44,283 bases of DNA from Bacteroidaceae bacterium (GCA_900769765.1 CAAGHW010000015.1:1-44283), one strand, 5' to 3'. Positions 19,396 to 29,012 are shown, counted from the first letter of the stretch. Notes: generated by a model from the letters alone, not told the origin. Numbers and translations are program-made.

Positions 19396-19438
19396 CAACA
19401 AAAAATGCCGGCAACATAAACTGCCGACATTTTTGTTG
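19396..19438 (-). terminator. Terminator of the susC operon
   Basis: A stem of about 17 bp (CAACAAAAA plus TGCCGGCA/TGCCGACA, one bulged A and one C/T difference) with a short AACATAAAC-type loop and T-runs on both sides. It lies 18 nt past the stop of the last operon gene. Confidence 0.8.
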
Positions 19439-19455
19439 ATAGAGGCCCCGTTTTC

Positions 19456-21537
19456 TTACTTTACAATAACCTTATTGCCATTGATGATGTAAACACCTTT
19501 GGCAAGTTTATTAAGGTCGTTTGCATTTGTGGTTTCAAGAACCTTAACACCATTTATATTATATACAGTCCAGTTGCTCTCTTCAATAATATCCTCAATA
19601 TCGGTAGGCAATCCACTGTCATTTTTTACAATGTACTTTAGTTTGATGCCTTCAATGTTATTGCCATTACGGTCGATGAAACAGCCTGTTGGAATCTCAA
19701 GGATGTATGTTCCGTTACCAAGGATGGGCTCACTTGTCTTTAGAGCCAATTGGTCCATATCAACCATTTTGTCCTCGCTGTCTGTTTGGGTGTTTTCAAG
19801 GATGTAGTTCCAACTTATACCTTCAGCATATAATCTTGGTTGCAGTTCTGCATCCTCGCTTCTGCTTGTACCTATTTTGCTGAAAGTGAACACAAAATGT
19901 GATAGTTCTTCTATTGTTGAATTGTTTTCAGGGGTAACATTTAACAACTTAGCCGCAATTTCTGCCTCATCGCCTTTGTGAGTGTATGAACAGATATTTT
20001 TTGTCCATTTGTTTATTATAGGCATTGGATAACTCATAACATCTGGGCTTAAATATATTTTACCCGTGATTATCATATCAATCTGGATGTTATCTACAGA
20101 TTTCAATTCATCTTCAATAGTGAATTTCAAAGTGTTCTTGTCAACCTTTGTACATTTATATGTCTTGTCTATCTCGTAAGTATAGTCCTCTTTTTGATTT
20201 CCTTGTGCTTTTAGACTAAAATTGTCAGAAACAGATATACCTTCACTGCAATATATGGTAAACTCTTTCAATCCTTGTACGGTACTTCCATTCTCTGGAG
20301 TAATTGTCGCTTGAGGGTACTCACGTTTCATATAAAGAGTCGGTAGTATCATGTCTGCTTCTGCAGTTTCGTAGCAACCGAATACATCATTGCTTGCTGA
20401 GTAATAAAGAGTTTTGTTGTCGTTCTTGATTGTAGCTTTGCCTGCGTTGTCAATTGTCGCATTCCAAACAGCGCCTGTTGCTGGTTTTTCTGCTGCAAAT
20501 GAAATCTTACCGTCAGTGCCTGTCAAGTACATATATCTGTTTTCTGCATCCTGAATGGTGTATCCGCCGTTAGTGCTTGTAAACGTAAATGCGCTGTATT
20601 CGACGGTTTCGATATATTTGTCATACTTTCCTGATGCTTTGCGGCTTTGCAAGTAGCCGTTTGTTGCTTCAAAAAGAAAATCTGCAATGCTATCATTTGC
20701 AACGAAGGCATATTTGTTACCTGTTGCAATTTCTTTGGCAGGAACGTATGGCTTTGTTTGAGACACAATATATTTGCTCTCTACAATCTCGCTCTTGTAA
20801 ACAGATTCTCCATCAACCTTAACAGCCATAACCCTGATGGTTGCCGATGCTGTAAGTTCAGGGTACATCACATAGTATTTACTGCACTTTGTTGTTCCTG
20901 TCTCGTTCTGAAAATCCTCATAGCTTGGGTCTGTACCGTCCAATGTATAATACAGAACAAGCGACTTGTCATCAGTTTCTGCGGTAACGGTCACTTTCTT
21001 CTCATAAACGCCCTCAGGAGTCTTGAATATAGGCTCTTCTACATCAACCTGGTCCGAAGGCAACTCATATACCACCTCAATCTTGCTTACGTAGTATGCT
21101 CGTTTGGATGCAGTCCAACTAATAACAATATCGCCTTGCTCTTTGCAACTCAATGTATATCCGGTATTTGTTCCGTTAAGTGTGAATTCTTCGGATTTTG
21201 TGCCACCGGCCTGGATGGTAAGTTTTGCATCACCCGATGAGGCGATTGTACTGTATACGGTTACGCTTTTGATAGTATAACCATTGAAAGCCGAAGTGCT
21301 TATACTGTAGCTTGTGCAAGGGTTGTTTCTTGAACCGAATTGAATTCCTTTACCGTTCGTCCATGTAACCTCGGAACCGTCAGAAGCTTTCGAAAAGCTC
21401 CATTCAAATCCTGAAAATGTTTTTGTTCCTCCATTTGCTGTCAAATCACCGTCTATAAAGGTGTGTACGTAATCTACAGCGTTTGCTGTTAGAATTATGG
21501 CAAACATGCCAATCAATGAAAGTAAAAATTTTCTCAT
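19456..21537 (-). CDS. T9SS-secreted protein with chitobiase C-terminal-like domain, function unknown
   Basis: The 693-residue protein has a signal peptide (1-20, ending ANA/VDY). Residues ~20-155 form a beta-rich domain often found in T9SS cargo; ~160-255 include a CHB_HEX_C-like domain with the signature LYYTLDGTDPSYEDF; ~270-400 look like a further beta domain; two Ig-like segments follow, each with a PENGSTV or PENNSTI motif. The final ~48 residues (from DIEDIIEESNW through VYNINGVKVLE to NGNKVIVK) are a T9SS type A sorting domain, so it should pass SprA to the cell surface. No catalytic motif was seen; adhesion or ligand capture for the SusCD system is an inference from its place as the last gene of that operon, 21 nt after the TlpA-like gene. 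Confidence 0.83.
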   Translation of the reverse strand: MRKFLLSLIGMFAIILTANAVDYVHTFIDGDLTANGGTKTFSGFEWSFSKASDGSEVTWTNGKGIQFGSRNNPCTSYSISTSAFNGYTIKSVTVYSTIASSGDAKLTIQAGGTKSEEFTLNGTNTGYTLSCKEQGDIVISWTASKRAYYVSKIEVVYELPSDQVDVEEPIFKTPEGVYEKKVTVTAETDDKSLVLYYTLDGTDPSYEDFQNETGTTKCSKYYVMYPELTASATIRVMAVKVDGESVYKSEIVESKYIVSQTKPYVPAKEIATGNKYAFVANDSIADFLFEATNGYLQSRKASGKYDKYIETVEYSAFTFTSTNGGYTIQDAENRYMYLTGTDGKISFAAEKPATGAVWNATIDNAGKATIKNDNKTLYYSASNDVFGCYETAEADMILPTLYMKREYPQATITPENGSTVQGLKEFTIYCSEGISVSDNFSLKAQGNQKEDYTYEIDKTYKCTKVDKNTLKFTIEDELKSVDNIQIDMIITGKIYLSPDVMSYPMPIINKWTKNICSYTHKGDEAEIAAKLLNVTPENNSTIEELSHFVFTFSKIGTSRSEDAELQPRLYAEGISWNYILENTQTDSEDKMVDMDQLALKTSEPILGNGTYILEIPTGCFIDRNGNNIEGIKLKYIVKNDSGLPTDIEDIIEESNWTVYNINGVKVLETTNANDLNKLAKGVYIINGNKVIVK

Positions 21538-21558
21538 AATCTATAATCTTTATTTATT

Positions 21559-22650
21559 TTAGTCATTCAATGCTTTTACAATAATCTCTTTAAGCTCATC
21601 TCCCGGCTTTGGCGCAAAAACCGAGATGATTTTTCCTTGTTTGTCAATTACAATGTATCGTGGAACCGCGCTTACAACGTATCTCTCCTCGAACTGCTCT
21701 GTAGCACTTCTGTCTGGAGTAAGATTGAGCATTCCCTCCATCTTGTGTCTTTTAATGGCTGCAAGCCACTTCTCTTTAAGGTCGTCGCTGTCGGTCGATA
21801 CGGTGAACAGAACTATATCATCCCTGTTTTCAAACTCCTTTATCAGCTCCATGAATTTGGGCATGTTCTTCAAACAGCTGCTGCACCATGTGGCCCATAC
21901 ATCAATGACAATTACTTTGCCTTTAAAATCGTTTATGGCGTACCTGGCACCTTCCGCATCCTTGAATGTTACGTTCGGCGCCTGTTTTCCGGGCATGACG
22001 GTTTCATATATATCGTAAAGTGCCAACACCTTCTCTTTCTGTTCGCTGTCGGCAACATTCTCTTCAATAAGCTTGCGGATAGCCATTAATTCGTTGTTGC
22101 AACCGTTGTTCGACAACATGTGCATCATCTTTCTCAGATAAGCCGTATGCAAAGTTTCGTTCTTGCAGGTGAAAACTGTATTCAGCTTTGAGTAATCGTT
22201 TTCGTTCAAGCCGCGTATGGGGAAAAACACCGTCATTTCAATGCCGTCGCGCGAGGCGTCGAAACTGCATCCGCGTTTCATTGCCTGCAGTGTGAAGTAG
22301 TGGTCGACAAAACGTGCCGCATTGTGCTTTTCCATGAACTTTGAAACCACTTCATTGTCAAGTTCAAGCTCTTCGGCATATTCAGGCAACAGTGCTATAT
22401 CCTCATTCTTACCTCTGCATCTGAACATATACTCTCCGCTTTGCCACGCGTAGTGACAGGCGTTAAGAGTGTGTTGCTCCTTGTCCTTTTTGCTTGTGGA
22501 CTTCTTTATGGTAAGGTATGTGTCGATAATTTCCTGTGCACAAGCAAACTCCCTGTTCCACAAGGAGTCTGTTTGTATGTCGGCCTTGCACGATATTGTA
22601 AGCAAAGCCAATAGGGAAAATATCAATGTCTTTCTTATAGTCTTCATCAA
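21559..22650 (-). CDS. TlpA-like thioredoxin-fold lipoprotein
   Basis: A 363-residue envelope thiol-disulfide oxidoreductase. The signal peptide ends in a lipobox LLTISC with Cys21 as the likely lipid anchor. The first ~220 residues form an all-helical Bacteroidetes-type domain of unknown role. The thioredoxin domain (~225-363) has the active-site WCSSC (Cys256 and Cys259) preceded by VIDVWAT and the cis-Pro region VSAVPRYIVID. Such proteins reduce or isomerise disulfides outside the cytoplasm. It lies 4 nt after the Mx1-like lipoprotein gene, so it may keep operon products or the imported ligand in the right redox state; that is an inference. Confidence 0.9.
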   Translation of the reverse strand: MMKTIRKTLIFSLLALLTISCKADIQTDSLWNREFACAQEIIDTYLTIKKSTSKKDKEQHTLNACHYAWQSGEYMFRCRGKNEDIALLPEYAEELELDNEVVSKFMEKHNAARFVDHYFTLQAMKRGCSFDASRDGIEMTVFFPIRGLNENDYSKLNTVFTCKNETLHTAYLRKMMHMLSNNGCNNELMAIRKLIEENVADSEQKEKVLALYDIYETVMPGKQAPNVTFKDAEGARYAINDFKGKVIVIDVWATWCSSCLKNMPKFMELIKEFENRDDIVLFTVSTDSDDLKEKWLAAIKRHKMEGMLNLTPDRSATEQFEERYVVSAVPRYIVIDKQGKIISVFAPKPGDELKEIIVKALND

Positions 22651-22654
22651 GATA

Positions 22655-23785
22655 TTATTGTTTTTTCTTGCCGTACGCTATACCCACAAGGTCTATACCG
22701 TACTGATTTTTCATGTAATCGACCACAAAATCGTATTTCTTTTTGATTAATGTGTTCTTGCCGGTATTGTATCTTTGGTGGAACTCCTCGGGTGTAAACC
22801 ACATGGCGTTCATTATATATGCCTCAAAAAGGTCGCAGGTGGGGTTCACTTTTGATGTCCAATAGTCGGGATGCTGCCAACCTCTTTCGGCATATATTTG
22901 CTTTTCGATTCTGGTTGTGCGGCCTGTTCCGAATTTCTCTTCCAGAACATCGATATATCCAAGAGTGTATAGACCTTTTTCACCTTCCTTGAATTTTATA
23001 ATCTCCTCCTCGCTCAAATTTGGCACTGTATCTGTCGGGATATAAACTTTGTCACACCCATCGTGCTTACCGTCTATACATTTGCTGTCTTTTTCCATAC
23101 TGTAATCCGTCCAGAATTCATCTGGGGTTTTCAAGTCACCCTTTTGTATAGAATTCTTTATAACATTTGTCATAAAGATACAACGCTGTTGTTTGAGCAT
23201 ATATTCCGTATCGGCTCCTGTGTCAGTTCCTTTAGCAACCTCTTCGGGGAAACTTATGACCCAATTGTCGAAAGTGCCTATGTGCAGATTCTTGTTTGGT
23301 GCCACGCCTGTACCATTGTTGTTGCCCTCTTCGTTTTCGTCACCGAATGTGCGTGCCTCTTCGCGTAAGTTGTGTATCATATATATCTTGACAGGGAATG
23401 TGCTTTGGGCAAATTCCTTCGTTATATTCGGGAATATGTAGTTGTCGAAGAAATCTACATAAAAAGGCAGATGGTCCAAAGGCAAATCCCATGTATTTTT
23501 TTCGCGGTCGGCTTCGTCACCGGCAACAATGATGTTTCCTGTTCCTGCCGACTCCCATGTACGGTTCATGTCTGTTTCGGTTACATCCTTGTACAATAGA
23601 TAAACGCCATAATCCTGCTTTATCTGATATATTCTCTGGTCCAATTCGCTCTCTCCCTGTGGAAAACCGCCACGGATGGGTGAGTAGTTGCCCGATGGAG
23701 TAATTTCATCTTCATTCTCACGACACGCTGTAAAAGATACCAATGCTGTCAGTACAATTAATGTTATTTTAAATAATTGTTTCAT
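22655..23785 (-). CDS. Lipoprotein related to putative zinc metallopeptidases (Mx1 type), motif missing
   Basis: A 376-residue lipoprotein (lipobox SFTAC, Cys21). Its architecture resembles the Peptidase_Mx1 lipoproteins that sit beside SusC/SusD genes: an N-terminal LDQRIYQIKQDYGVYLLYKD segment, a middle alpha-helical core, and a C-terminal helix ending LIKKKYDFVVDYMKNQYGIDL. No HExxH is present anywhere; residues ~196-211 (MLKQQRCIFMTNVIKN), where the family has its HEFxH helix, carry no paired His. If the assignment holds, it is a non-catalytic binding version. A four-Cys insertion (KCIDGKHDGC region) is also unusual. It lies between susD (24 nt) and the TlpA-like gene (4 nt), so a surface ligand-binding role in the uptake complex is plausible. 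The family call is by eye and moderate. Confidence 0.6.
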   Translation of the reverse strand: MKQLFKITLIVLTALVSFTACRENEDEITPSGNYSPIRGGFPQGESELDQRIYQIKQDYGVYLLYKDVTETDMNRTWESAGTGNIIVAGDEADREKNTWDLPLDHLPFYVDFFDNYIFPNITKEFAQSTFPVKIYMIHNLREEARTFGDENEEGNNNGTGVAPNKNLHIGTFDNWVISFPEEVAKGTDTGADTEYMLKQQRCIFMTNVIKNSIQKGDLKTPDEFWTDYSMEKDSKCIDGKHDGCDKVYIPTDTVPNLSEEEIIKFKEGEKGLYTLGYIDVLEEKFGTGRTTRIEKQIYAERGWQHPDYWTSKVNPTCDLFEAYIMNAMWFTPEEFHQRYNTGKNTLIKKKYDFVVDYMKNQYGIDLVGIAYGKKKQ

Positions 23786-23809
23786 CTTAATACCTTGTTA
23801 AAAATTATC

Positions 23810-25369
23810 CTATTTATTCTCGGGATTACGTTTCTCGGGAAGTTCGTTCTGTTCAAGTTTTGTATTCTCCTGCATAGCCTCGTCAGGGATGGGAATTGTG
23901 TACATCAAATCCTTCTCTTTGAGGGTGTATTCAAAACTTGCATTTTCGTCGTGCCAAATATGTTTTATCTCAGGCATTCCCCAACGGCGCAGGTCGAACC
24001 AACGGTGTCCTTCGAAGCACAATTCGCGTCTTCTCTCCTCTTTAATGAATGTTATCAACTCCTCTTTGGACGCAATGTCTATATCCTCGCCAAGATATTC
24101 TATATCCTCAGGGTTGAATCTCTTCTCACGTAATGTATTGAGAGCTTCGATTGCATTGTCGAAACCTTCACCGTCCAAGTTCGCTTCTGCTTCGGCATAG
24201 TTCAGGTAAGCTTCAGACAAGCGCAGGCTACGACCAAAAACATTCACCACATCTTTAGGTAAGTAATATTGTGTTCCTACCTGAATCTTTCCGTAGGCCA
24301 TTTCCATATCTCCATAGGTTTCGTTAGGTGCAGTGATAATGTATCTCTTCAGTCGCAGGTCGTATTCTCCCATCGCCTCTTTTAAGCCTTCTGATGCCTG
24401 AAAATATGCATACATCCTTTTGTTTTCATTATTGGGGTTTTGCATGTTTGCTCCCTCACAAGTCCAACCGAACATGTCATTCGGGCTTCCATAAGGCCAA
24501 ATTGTTTCCGGTGAACTGTATGTGGGGTAATACATATATTCAATAGCATCATAAGCCACATTGTTCAAATCCAACAGACTGAAGTTCTTGTTGTCCATCA
24601 CCTCTTTGGCATATTCGGCTGCTTTTTCCCAGTTTTCCATGTATAAATAGGTGCGTGACAAGATGAGTTGCACCATCGGAAGGCTTGTGCGGAATTTGGG
24701 CTTCCATTGTTCTGCAACCGGTAGCTGTTTGTAGCACTCTTCGGCTGTATGCAGGTCGCTCAGGATTTGTGCATAGACCTCAGCAACGGTTTTTCTTTTC
24801 AAGGCATTCTCATCGGCCTCTATTCCACTGTTCAACTTTAGAGGAACAGCCAATGCTTCGGGGTTGTGGTTGTAGGGCTGGCCGAATATGTTCACAAGGT
24901 TGAAATAATAGAATCCTCTCAGTGCGTATGCCTGCGCCCTGACAATGTTCTTCATCTCTTCAGTGTCGTTTACGACAGGAAGATAGTCGATAACGGCATT
25001 GGCTCCGAGTATCAATTTATAGTACGACTCGTAAATGTTTATTTGGCCGGCATTTGCATTCTCCATCATCTTGAACATGTCGGGTTGCCAAGAAAAACTT
25101 GCCAAATATTTATTCTCGTCAAATCCTACATTGGGCTTTTGATATGGAGTCGCCTCTATGTCATCGTCAAGCAGACACATGAAAACACTCAGTCCGTCCT
25201 TGTCGTTACGTTGATATGCCTCTCCAAGCAAAAGCTCATTCAACGAAGTTGCGTCTTTGGGTACGAACTCGCTCTTTGAATTAGGCTCAAGAAAATCTTC
25301 ACATCCTGTCAAAACAAGAGCAAAAAGCACTGTGGTAAATATATTTCTTGTCAGTTTCATGATTTTCAT
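23810..25369 (-). CDS. SusD/RagB family outer-membrane lipoprotein
   Basis: SusD-like proteins are the lid over the SusC channel and bind the nutrient at the surface. The 519-residue protein has a lipobox LVLTGC (Cys23), then the family opening EDFLEPNSKSEF and tetratricopeptide-type helices (AQAYALRGFYYFNLVNIFGQPY). The C-terminal block has the classic KEERRRELCFEGHRWFDLRRWG motif, followed by YTIPIPDEAMQEN. It starts 4 nt after the susC stop; a second Met four residues in (MKLTRN) is also possible. Substrate is unknown. The neighbouring Mx1- and TlpA-type lipoproteins, and the absence of glycosidases in the operon, point away from a simple polysaccharide and perhaps to peptides. Confidence 0.95.
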   Translation of the reverse strand: MKIMKLTRNIFTTVLFALVLTGCEDFLEPNSKSEFVPKDATSLNELLLGEAYQRNDKDGLSVFMCLLDDDIEATPYQKPNVGFDENKYLASFSWQPDMFKMMENANAGQINIYESYYKLILGANAVIDYLPVVNDTEEMKNIVRAQAYALRGFYYFNLVNIFGQPYNHNPEALAVPLKLNSGIEADENALKRKTVAEVYAQILSDLHTAEECYKQLPVAEQWKPKFRTSLPMVQLILSRTYLYMENWEKAAEYAKEVMDNKNFSLLDLNNVAYDAIEYMYYPTYSSPETIWPYGSPNDMFGWTCEGANMQNPNNENKRMYAYFQASEGLKEAMGEYDLRLKRYIITAPNETYGDMEMAYGKIQVGTQYYLPKDVVNVFGRSLRLSEAYLNYAEAEANLDGEGFDNAIEALNTLREKRFNPEDIEYLGEDIDIASKEELITFIKEERRRELCFEGHRWFDLRRWGMPEIKHIWHDENASFEYTLKEKDLMYTIPIPDEAMQENTKLEQNELPEKRNPENK

Positions 25370-25373
25370 ATTT

Positions 25374-28300
25374 TTATAGTCCTAAACTAAGTCCTAATGA
25401 ATACATACGGGGTTGGATACTGTATCCGAGCTCCGGGTCATATCCTTTCCAATCCTTGCTTGCAATCACAAACAGGTTGTTTACATTTGCACTAAATGTT
25501 ATGTGAGAAAGTCTTATTTTCTTGCAAACCTTTTGTGGCAAACTGTATGATAGCGAAATCTGTGTACAACGCAAGAATGAAGCATCGGCAACTCTTACGT
25601 CCGATTGTGCCCACATCGAATAGATGTTGTCGTACAATCCGTTCGGAAGGTTAAGGTTGTATTTGTCTTCTATTGATGTATAAAGTGCAGGGATGTTTGT
25701 GTGTGCTTCATCACCCGGCTGTTTCCAACGGTCGTTCAGCTCCTTTGAAAGGTTACTGAAGATATCTGGCATCTTTCCGTATGTAAATGTAGAGTATGGG
25801 TTAGGCAGGCGTTTCTTCGCACCAATGTTTGCTGCAAAGTCTATGCCCAAGTTAAACCCTTTCCAACGGATGCGGGTGTTGAAACCTCCCGAGAAATCAG
25901 GCTCACTCTGTCCTGAATAGATAAGGAATGTTGTCGGGTCAACGCTTCCATCGCCATCTACGTCATCGTATGTGGCATTCTCGAATGTAGGGTAGCCTGT
26001 GTTGTGGTCCAGTCCTGTGAACTTATATGACCAGAAAGCCGATAGTGGATAACCTTTTTTCAGCGGGCGGTCGCTGCTGCCGTTCAGGTAATCGATATGG
26101 TTGAGTTCGTCGGCCTTTGCCGTGCGGTCGTCTGTCTCTGACTTGTTCCAGTTCTTGCCGGCGTTCAAACCTATAGTCCAGGCAAAATCCTTTCTTCTTA
26201 TAGGCGTGTAGTTTAAGCTGACTTCAAGTCCCTCATTGGTTATGAGACCACCGTTCAAAGGCATTGATGCAACGCCATATTCCTGCGCCACATCTTGGCG
26301 TATGATGGCATTACTCTTACGCCAATAATATTCTAAGTTCATCGTAATTCCAAAGAGAGAAATGTCTGCACCAAGGTTTGCACTCTTTGTACGCTCCCAT
26401 TTCAACTGCTTGTTCGGCAGGCTTGAGATTGTAAGGTAGTATTCGCTATAGCTTTGTAGCAATCCCTGATAAGTCACAATCATTTCGGGGCTTATAGAGT
26501 TTACGACATTTCCTTGAATACCGTATGTTGCACGTATGTTGAACTGCTCAAGCCAGGGGAGATACTCCATCATGAATGGCTCTTGTGCAGCTTTCCACGC
26601 AACACCTACCGACCACGTTGGGTCGAACTGCTTGTTTACATCCTGTCCAAAGCGGTTCGAAGCGTCGGAACGCACGTTCAGGTTGATTACATAGCGGTTC
26701 ATGAATGAATAGGCTGCTATACCAAAGAATGAGAGATAGTTGGTTACTGTCGATGTCTTGCTCCATCCTCCCTCGTATAGAGAACGAAGAGCACCCCAAC
26801 CGATAGTAACATCTGTGCCTATAGGCTTGAAATTTACAGGCAGTGTAGGCTCTATCAACTTTTGGCCTCGTTCGGGTACATAACCCATAGCAACATTTCC
26901 GTCGCTCTCGCCTGTTGTAGAACGTACTTCCACACCCAACATCACGTTAAGACGGTTGTTCTCGTTGAACTCCTTGGCAACGGACAGACGGTGTGATGTG
27001 CTGTATGATACGCTTTGAGAATAGGCTTGTCTTAGAATACCACCATATGGCATCAGTGCGGCATTGTATTTGTCTGAGCCTGTCTCTTCTGTGCCGTAAG
27101 GATAACCGCGATAGAGGCGTTCTACCTGTGACGATTTCTCGCCCTGGAAACTTTCGCTCTTATTGCCGTTCAACGCCATGTTTACAGTTCCTTGATAGGT
27201 CAACCATTTCAAAATCTTGTATGAAACGTTTGCCGAAGCGTTGAATGTGGTACCGATGTTTTTTGAGTAGGTGTTCTCTAACTCGTTGAATACATTGTAT
27301 GAGTACTGGTTCTGGCTGCCAAGGTCGGCATTGTACTGGTAGTTGTAGTATTGTGAATAGTAGGTAGGGTCTCCGTTTTCCTCGTATGCGGGGATGGCTC
27401 TACTTGTATTCATTGCGTATGTATAGGGGTTTACACCTGCATAACCGTATGAATTCCTTATGCTTCCGTTAAGCTGTACATTTATATCCAGCTTGTCGCT
27501 GAGGTGACTGCTGATGCTCAAACGTGTAGTTATCTGGTCGTTCTCGTTGCCTATTTCCATACCTTTGTTGCTCTGATAACCTACAGATGCATTATAGGTG
27601 AATTTCTCCGCTCCGCCAGAAAGGCTCAGGTTGTGGCTTTGGCTGATGGAGTTACGGGTCAGCAGGTCGAACCAGTCGGTGTTGACAGTCTCAAGACGTT
27701 GTAGATATTGCGAGAACTCTTTCTCATCGATACTACGGTTGTTGAACATTGCCATAAGACCTTCGTATGTGTATATCTGTGGCAATGGAGTGCTGTTGTA
27801 ACGTACTCCGGCTTCATAGGCCTCTTTGCTGAACTGAATGCGCTCGTATGAATTCATGAAGTCGTAAATTTCATACGACGGGCGTTCTCTTACCGAAACA
27901 TTTGTGCTGTAATTTACGCTTGCACGTCCAGGAGTTCCTTTCTTGGTGGTAATAACAATTACACCGTTCGAAGCCTTTGAACCGTAGATGGCTGTCGCCG
28001 AGGCATCCTTGAGGACGGTGATATTGTCAATATCCTGTGGGTTAAGCCACGAAATCTGGTTACCGATAAGCTCTTTCATGTCGCCTGTGATGGCAGAACT
28101 CATATCAATTGTCAATGCGTCTTCCTGTATCACGCCATCCACTACCCAAAGAGGGCTGGTGTTTCCAAGTATGGTCGATGTACCGCGAATGGTAATTTTG
28201 GGCGAAGCACCTACGCGGGCCGATGTGTTTACAACCGACATACCGGCAATCTTACCCTGCAACATCTGGTCGATGCTCTGGTATGCAGGCATCATGATGT

Positions 28301-28730
28301 CGTCGGCTTTAACTGTCGTGAATGCGCCAACCATGTCCTTTCGTGGCAGTCGGGCATAACCGTCTTCGACGATGGTTACCTCTTCGAGCATGGCATCATC
28401 GGGGAGAAGTTGTATGTCGAGCAACTTGTTGATGTTCTCTTTTGTCAGTTTGATATTCTTGTCCTTTGAGCCGATGTAGCTGACGACAAGCTCATAACCG
28501 GTTCCACTGAAGTTGAAACCGATTTTGAATTCACCGTCAATGCCGGTACTTGCGCCCTTTATCATCTCTTTGCCTTTCATGATGACAACGCTTGCACCGG
28601 GCAGGGATTCTCCGTTTTCGTCAACAACAATACCGGTGACATAATTCTGCTCTTGCGCCCATAGAGCAGAACTGCTTATAAAACACATTATAAGGCATAG
28701 TGTCTTGATTACTAATAATTTAGTCTTCAT
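25374..28730 (-). CDS. SusC/RagA family TonB-linked outer-membrane transporter
   Basis: A 1118-residue TonB-dependent barrel. Order: signal peptide (to ALWAQEQ), a carboxypeptidase-regulatory-like domain (~28-115; GIVVDENGESLPGASVVI), plug domain (~130-270) with the SusC signature QMLQGKIAGMSVVNTSARVG, TIRGTSTI and PLWVVDGV, then NPQDIDNITVLKDASATAIYGS, and a C-terminal barrel ending GLSLGL. Length and motifs are normal for the family. It imports a nutrient too large for porins, powered by TonB. It is first in a five-gene operon (SusC, SusD, Mx1-like, TlpA-like, T9SS cargo). No ECF sigma or anti-sigma pair lies beside it in the window. Confidence 0.96.
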   Translation of the reverse strand: MKTKLLVIKTLCLIMCFISSSALWAQEQNYVTGIVVDENGESLPGASVVIMKGKEMIKGASTGIDGEFKIGFNFSGTGYELVVSYIGSKDKNIKLTKENINKLLDIQLLPDDAMLEEVTIVEDGYARLPRKDMVGAFTTVKADDIMMPAYQSIDQMLQGKIAGMSVVNTSARVGASPKITIRGTSTILGNTSPLWVVDGVIQEDALTIDMSSAITGDMKELIGNQISWLNPQDIDNITVLKDASATAIYGSKASNGVIVITTKKGTPGRASVNYSTNVSVRERPSYEIYDFMNSYERIQFSKEAYEAGVRYNSTPLPQIYTYEGLMAMFNNRSIDEKEFSQYLQRLETVNTDWFDLLTRNSISQSHNLSLSGGAEKFTYNASVGYQSNKGMEIGNENDQITTRLSISSHLSDKLDINVQLNGSIRNSYGYAGVNPYTYAMNTSRAIPAYEENGDPTYYSQYYNYQYNADLGSQNQYSYNVFNELENTYSKNIGTTFNASANVSYKILKWLTYQGTVNMALNGNKSESFQGEKSSQVERLYRGYPYGTEETGSDKYNAALMPYGGILRQAYSQSVSYSTSHRLSVAKEFNENNRLNVMLGVEVRSTTGESDGNVAMGYVPERGQKLIEPTLPVNFKPIGTDVTIGWGALRSLYEGGWSKTSTVTNYLSFFGIAAYSFMNRYVINLNVRSDASNRFGQDVNKQFDPTWSVGVAWKAAQEPFMMEYLPWLEQFNIRATYGIQGNVVNSISPEMIVTYQGLLQSYSEYYLTISSLPNKQLKWERTKSANLGADISLFGITMNLEYYWRKSNAIIRQDVAQEYGVASMPLNGGLITNEGLEVSLNYTPIRRKDFAWTIGLNAGKNWNKSETDDRTAKADELNHIDYLNGSSDRPLKKGYPLSAFWSYKFTGLDHNTGYPTFENATYDDVDGDGSVDPTTFLIYSGQSEPDFSGGFNTRIRWKGFNLGIDFAANIGAKKRLPNPYSTFTYGKMPDIFSNLSKELNDRWKQPGDEAHTNIPALYTSIEDKYNLNLPNGLYDNIYSMWAQSDVRVADASFLRCTQISLSYSLPQKVCKKIRLSHITFSANVNNLFVIASKDWKGYDPELGYSIQPRMYSLGLSLGL

Positions 28731-29012
28731 AACTATTGTAAATTAGCGATTTTTCGTCTATTAATTTTGCTAAATTAATGTTTTTTTTGTTCAATTGAGC
28801 AAAAAAAGGAAAAAAATAATGCTATGTGTAGTGTTAAATTTTTATCGAAAAAAATGTAATGCTTTCAAATTGTCTGTAAAAACGGATTTTTTATGACACG
28901 AAGATTGCTTCTGCCACACTCTCTTATGTGTCGTCTGTGAATTGGAAGGAATGATGTTGAATCTTTTGGTGATGGCAGTTTTCAGTCTGTAATATGCTCT
29001 TCGCAAGGGAGT
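28731..29012. other. AT-rich intergenic region upstream of susC, no gene
   Basis: No credible coding sequence. It should hold the promoter of the susC operon: a weak candidate on the minus strand is TTTG (28803-28800), 22 nt, TAATTTAG (28777-28770), with one base off consensus and a spacing slightly too long. The only other feature seen is the palindrome at 28782-28807. Confidence 0.5.
28782..28807. promoter_or_regulatory. 26-bp near-perfect palindrome upstream of susC
   Basis: Thirteen-bp arms meet at TCAA|TTGA with a single G-T mismatch (90/99); the outer parts are T7 and A7 runs. It lies 52-77 nt upstream of the susC ATG. It could be an operator or, if transcribed, a leader hairpin. Confidence 0.5.

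Noticed and set aside
28770..28803. Promoter for susC (TTTG, 22 nt, TAATTTAG)
   Set aside because: One mismatch in the -7 box and spacing outside 19-21 nt; mentioned only as a weak candidate.
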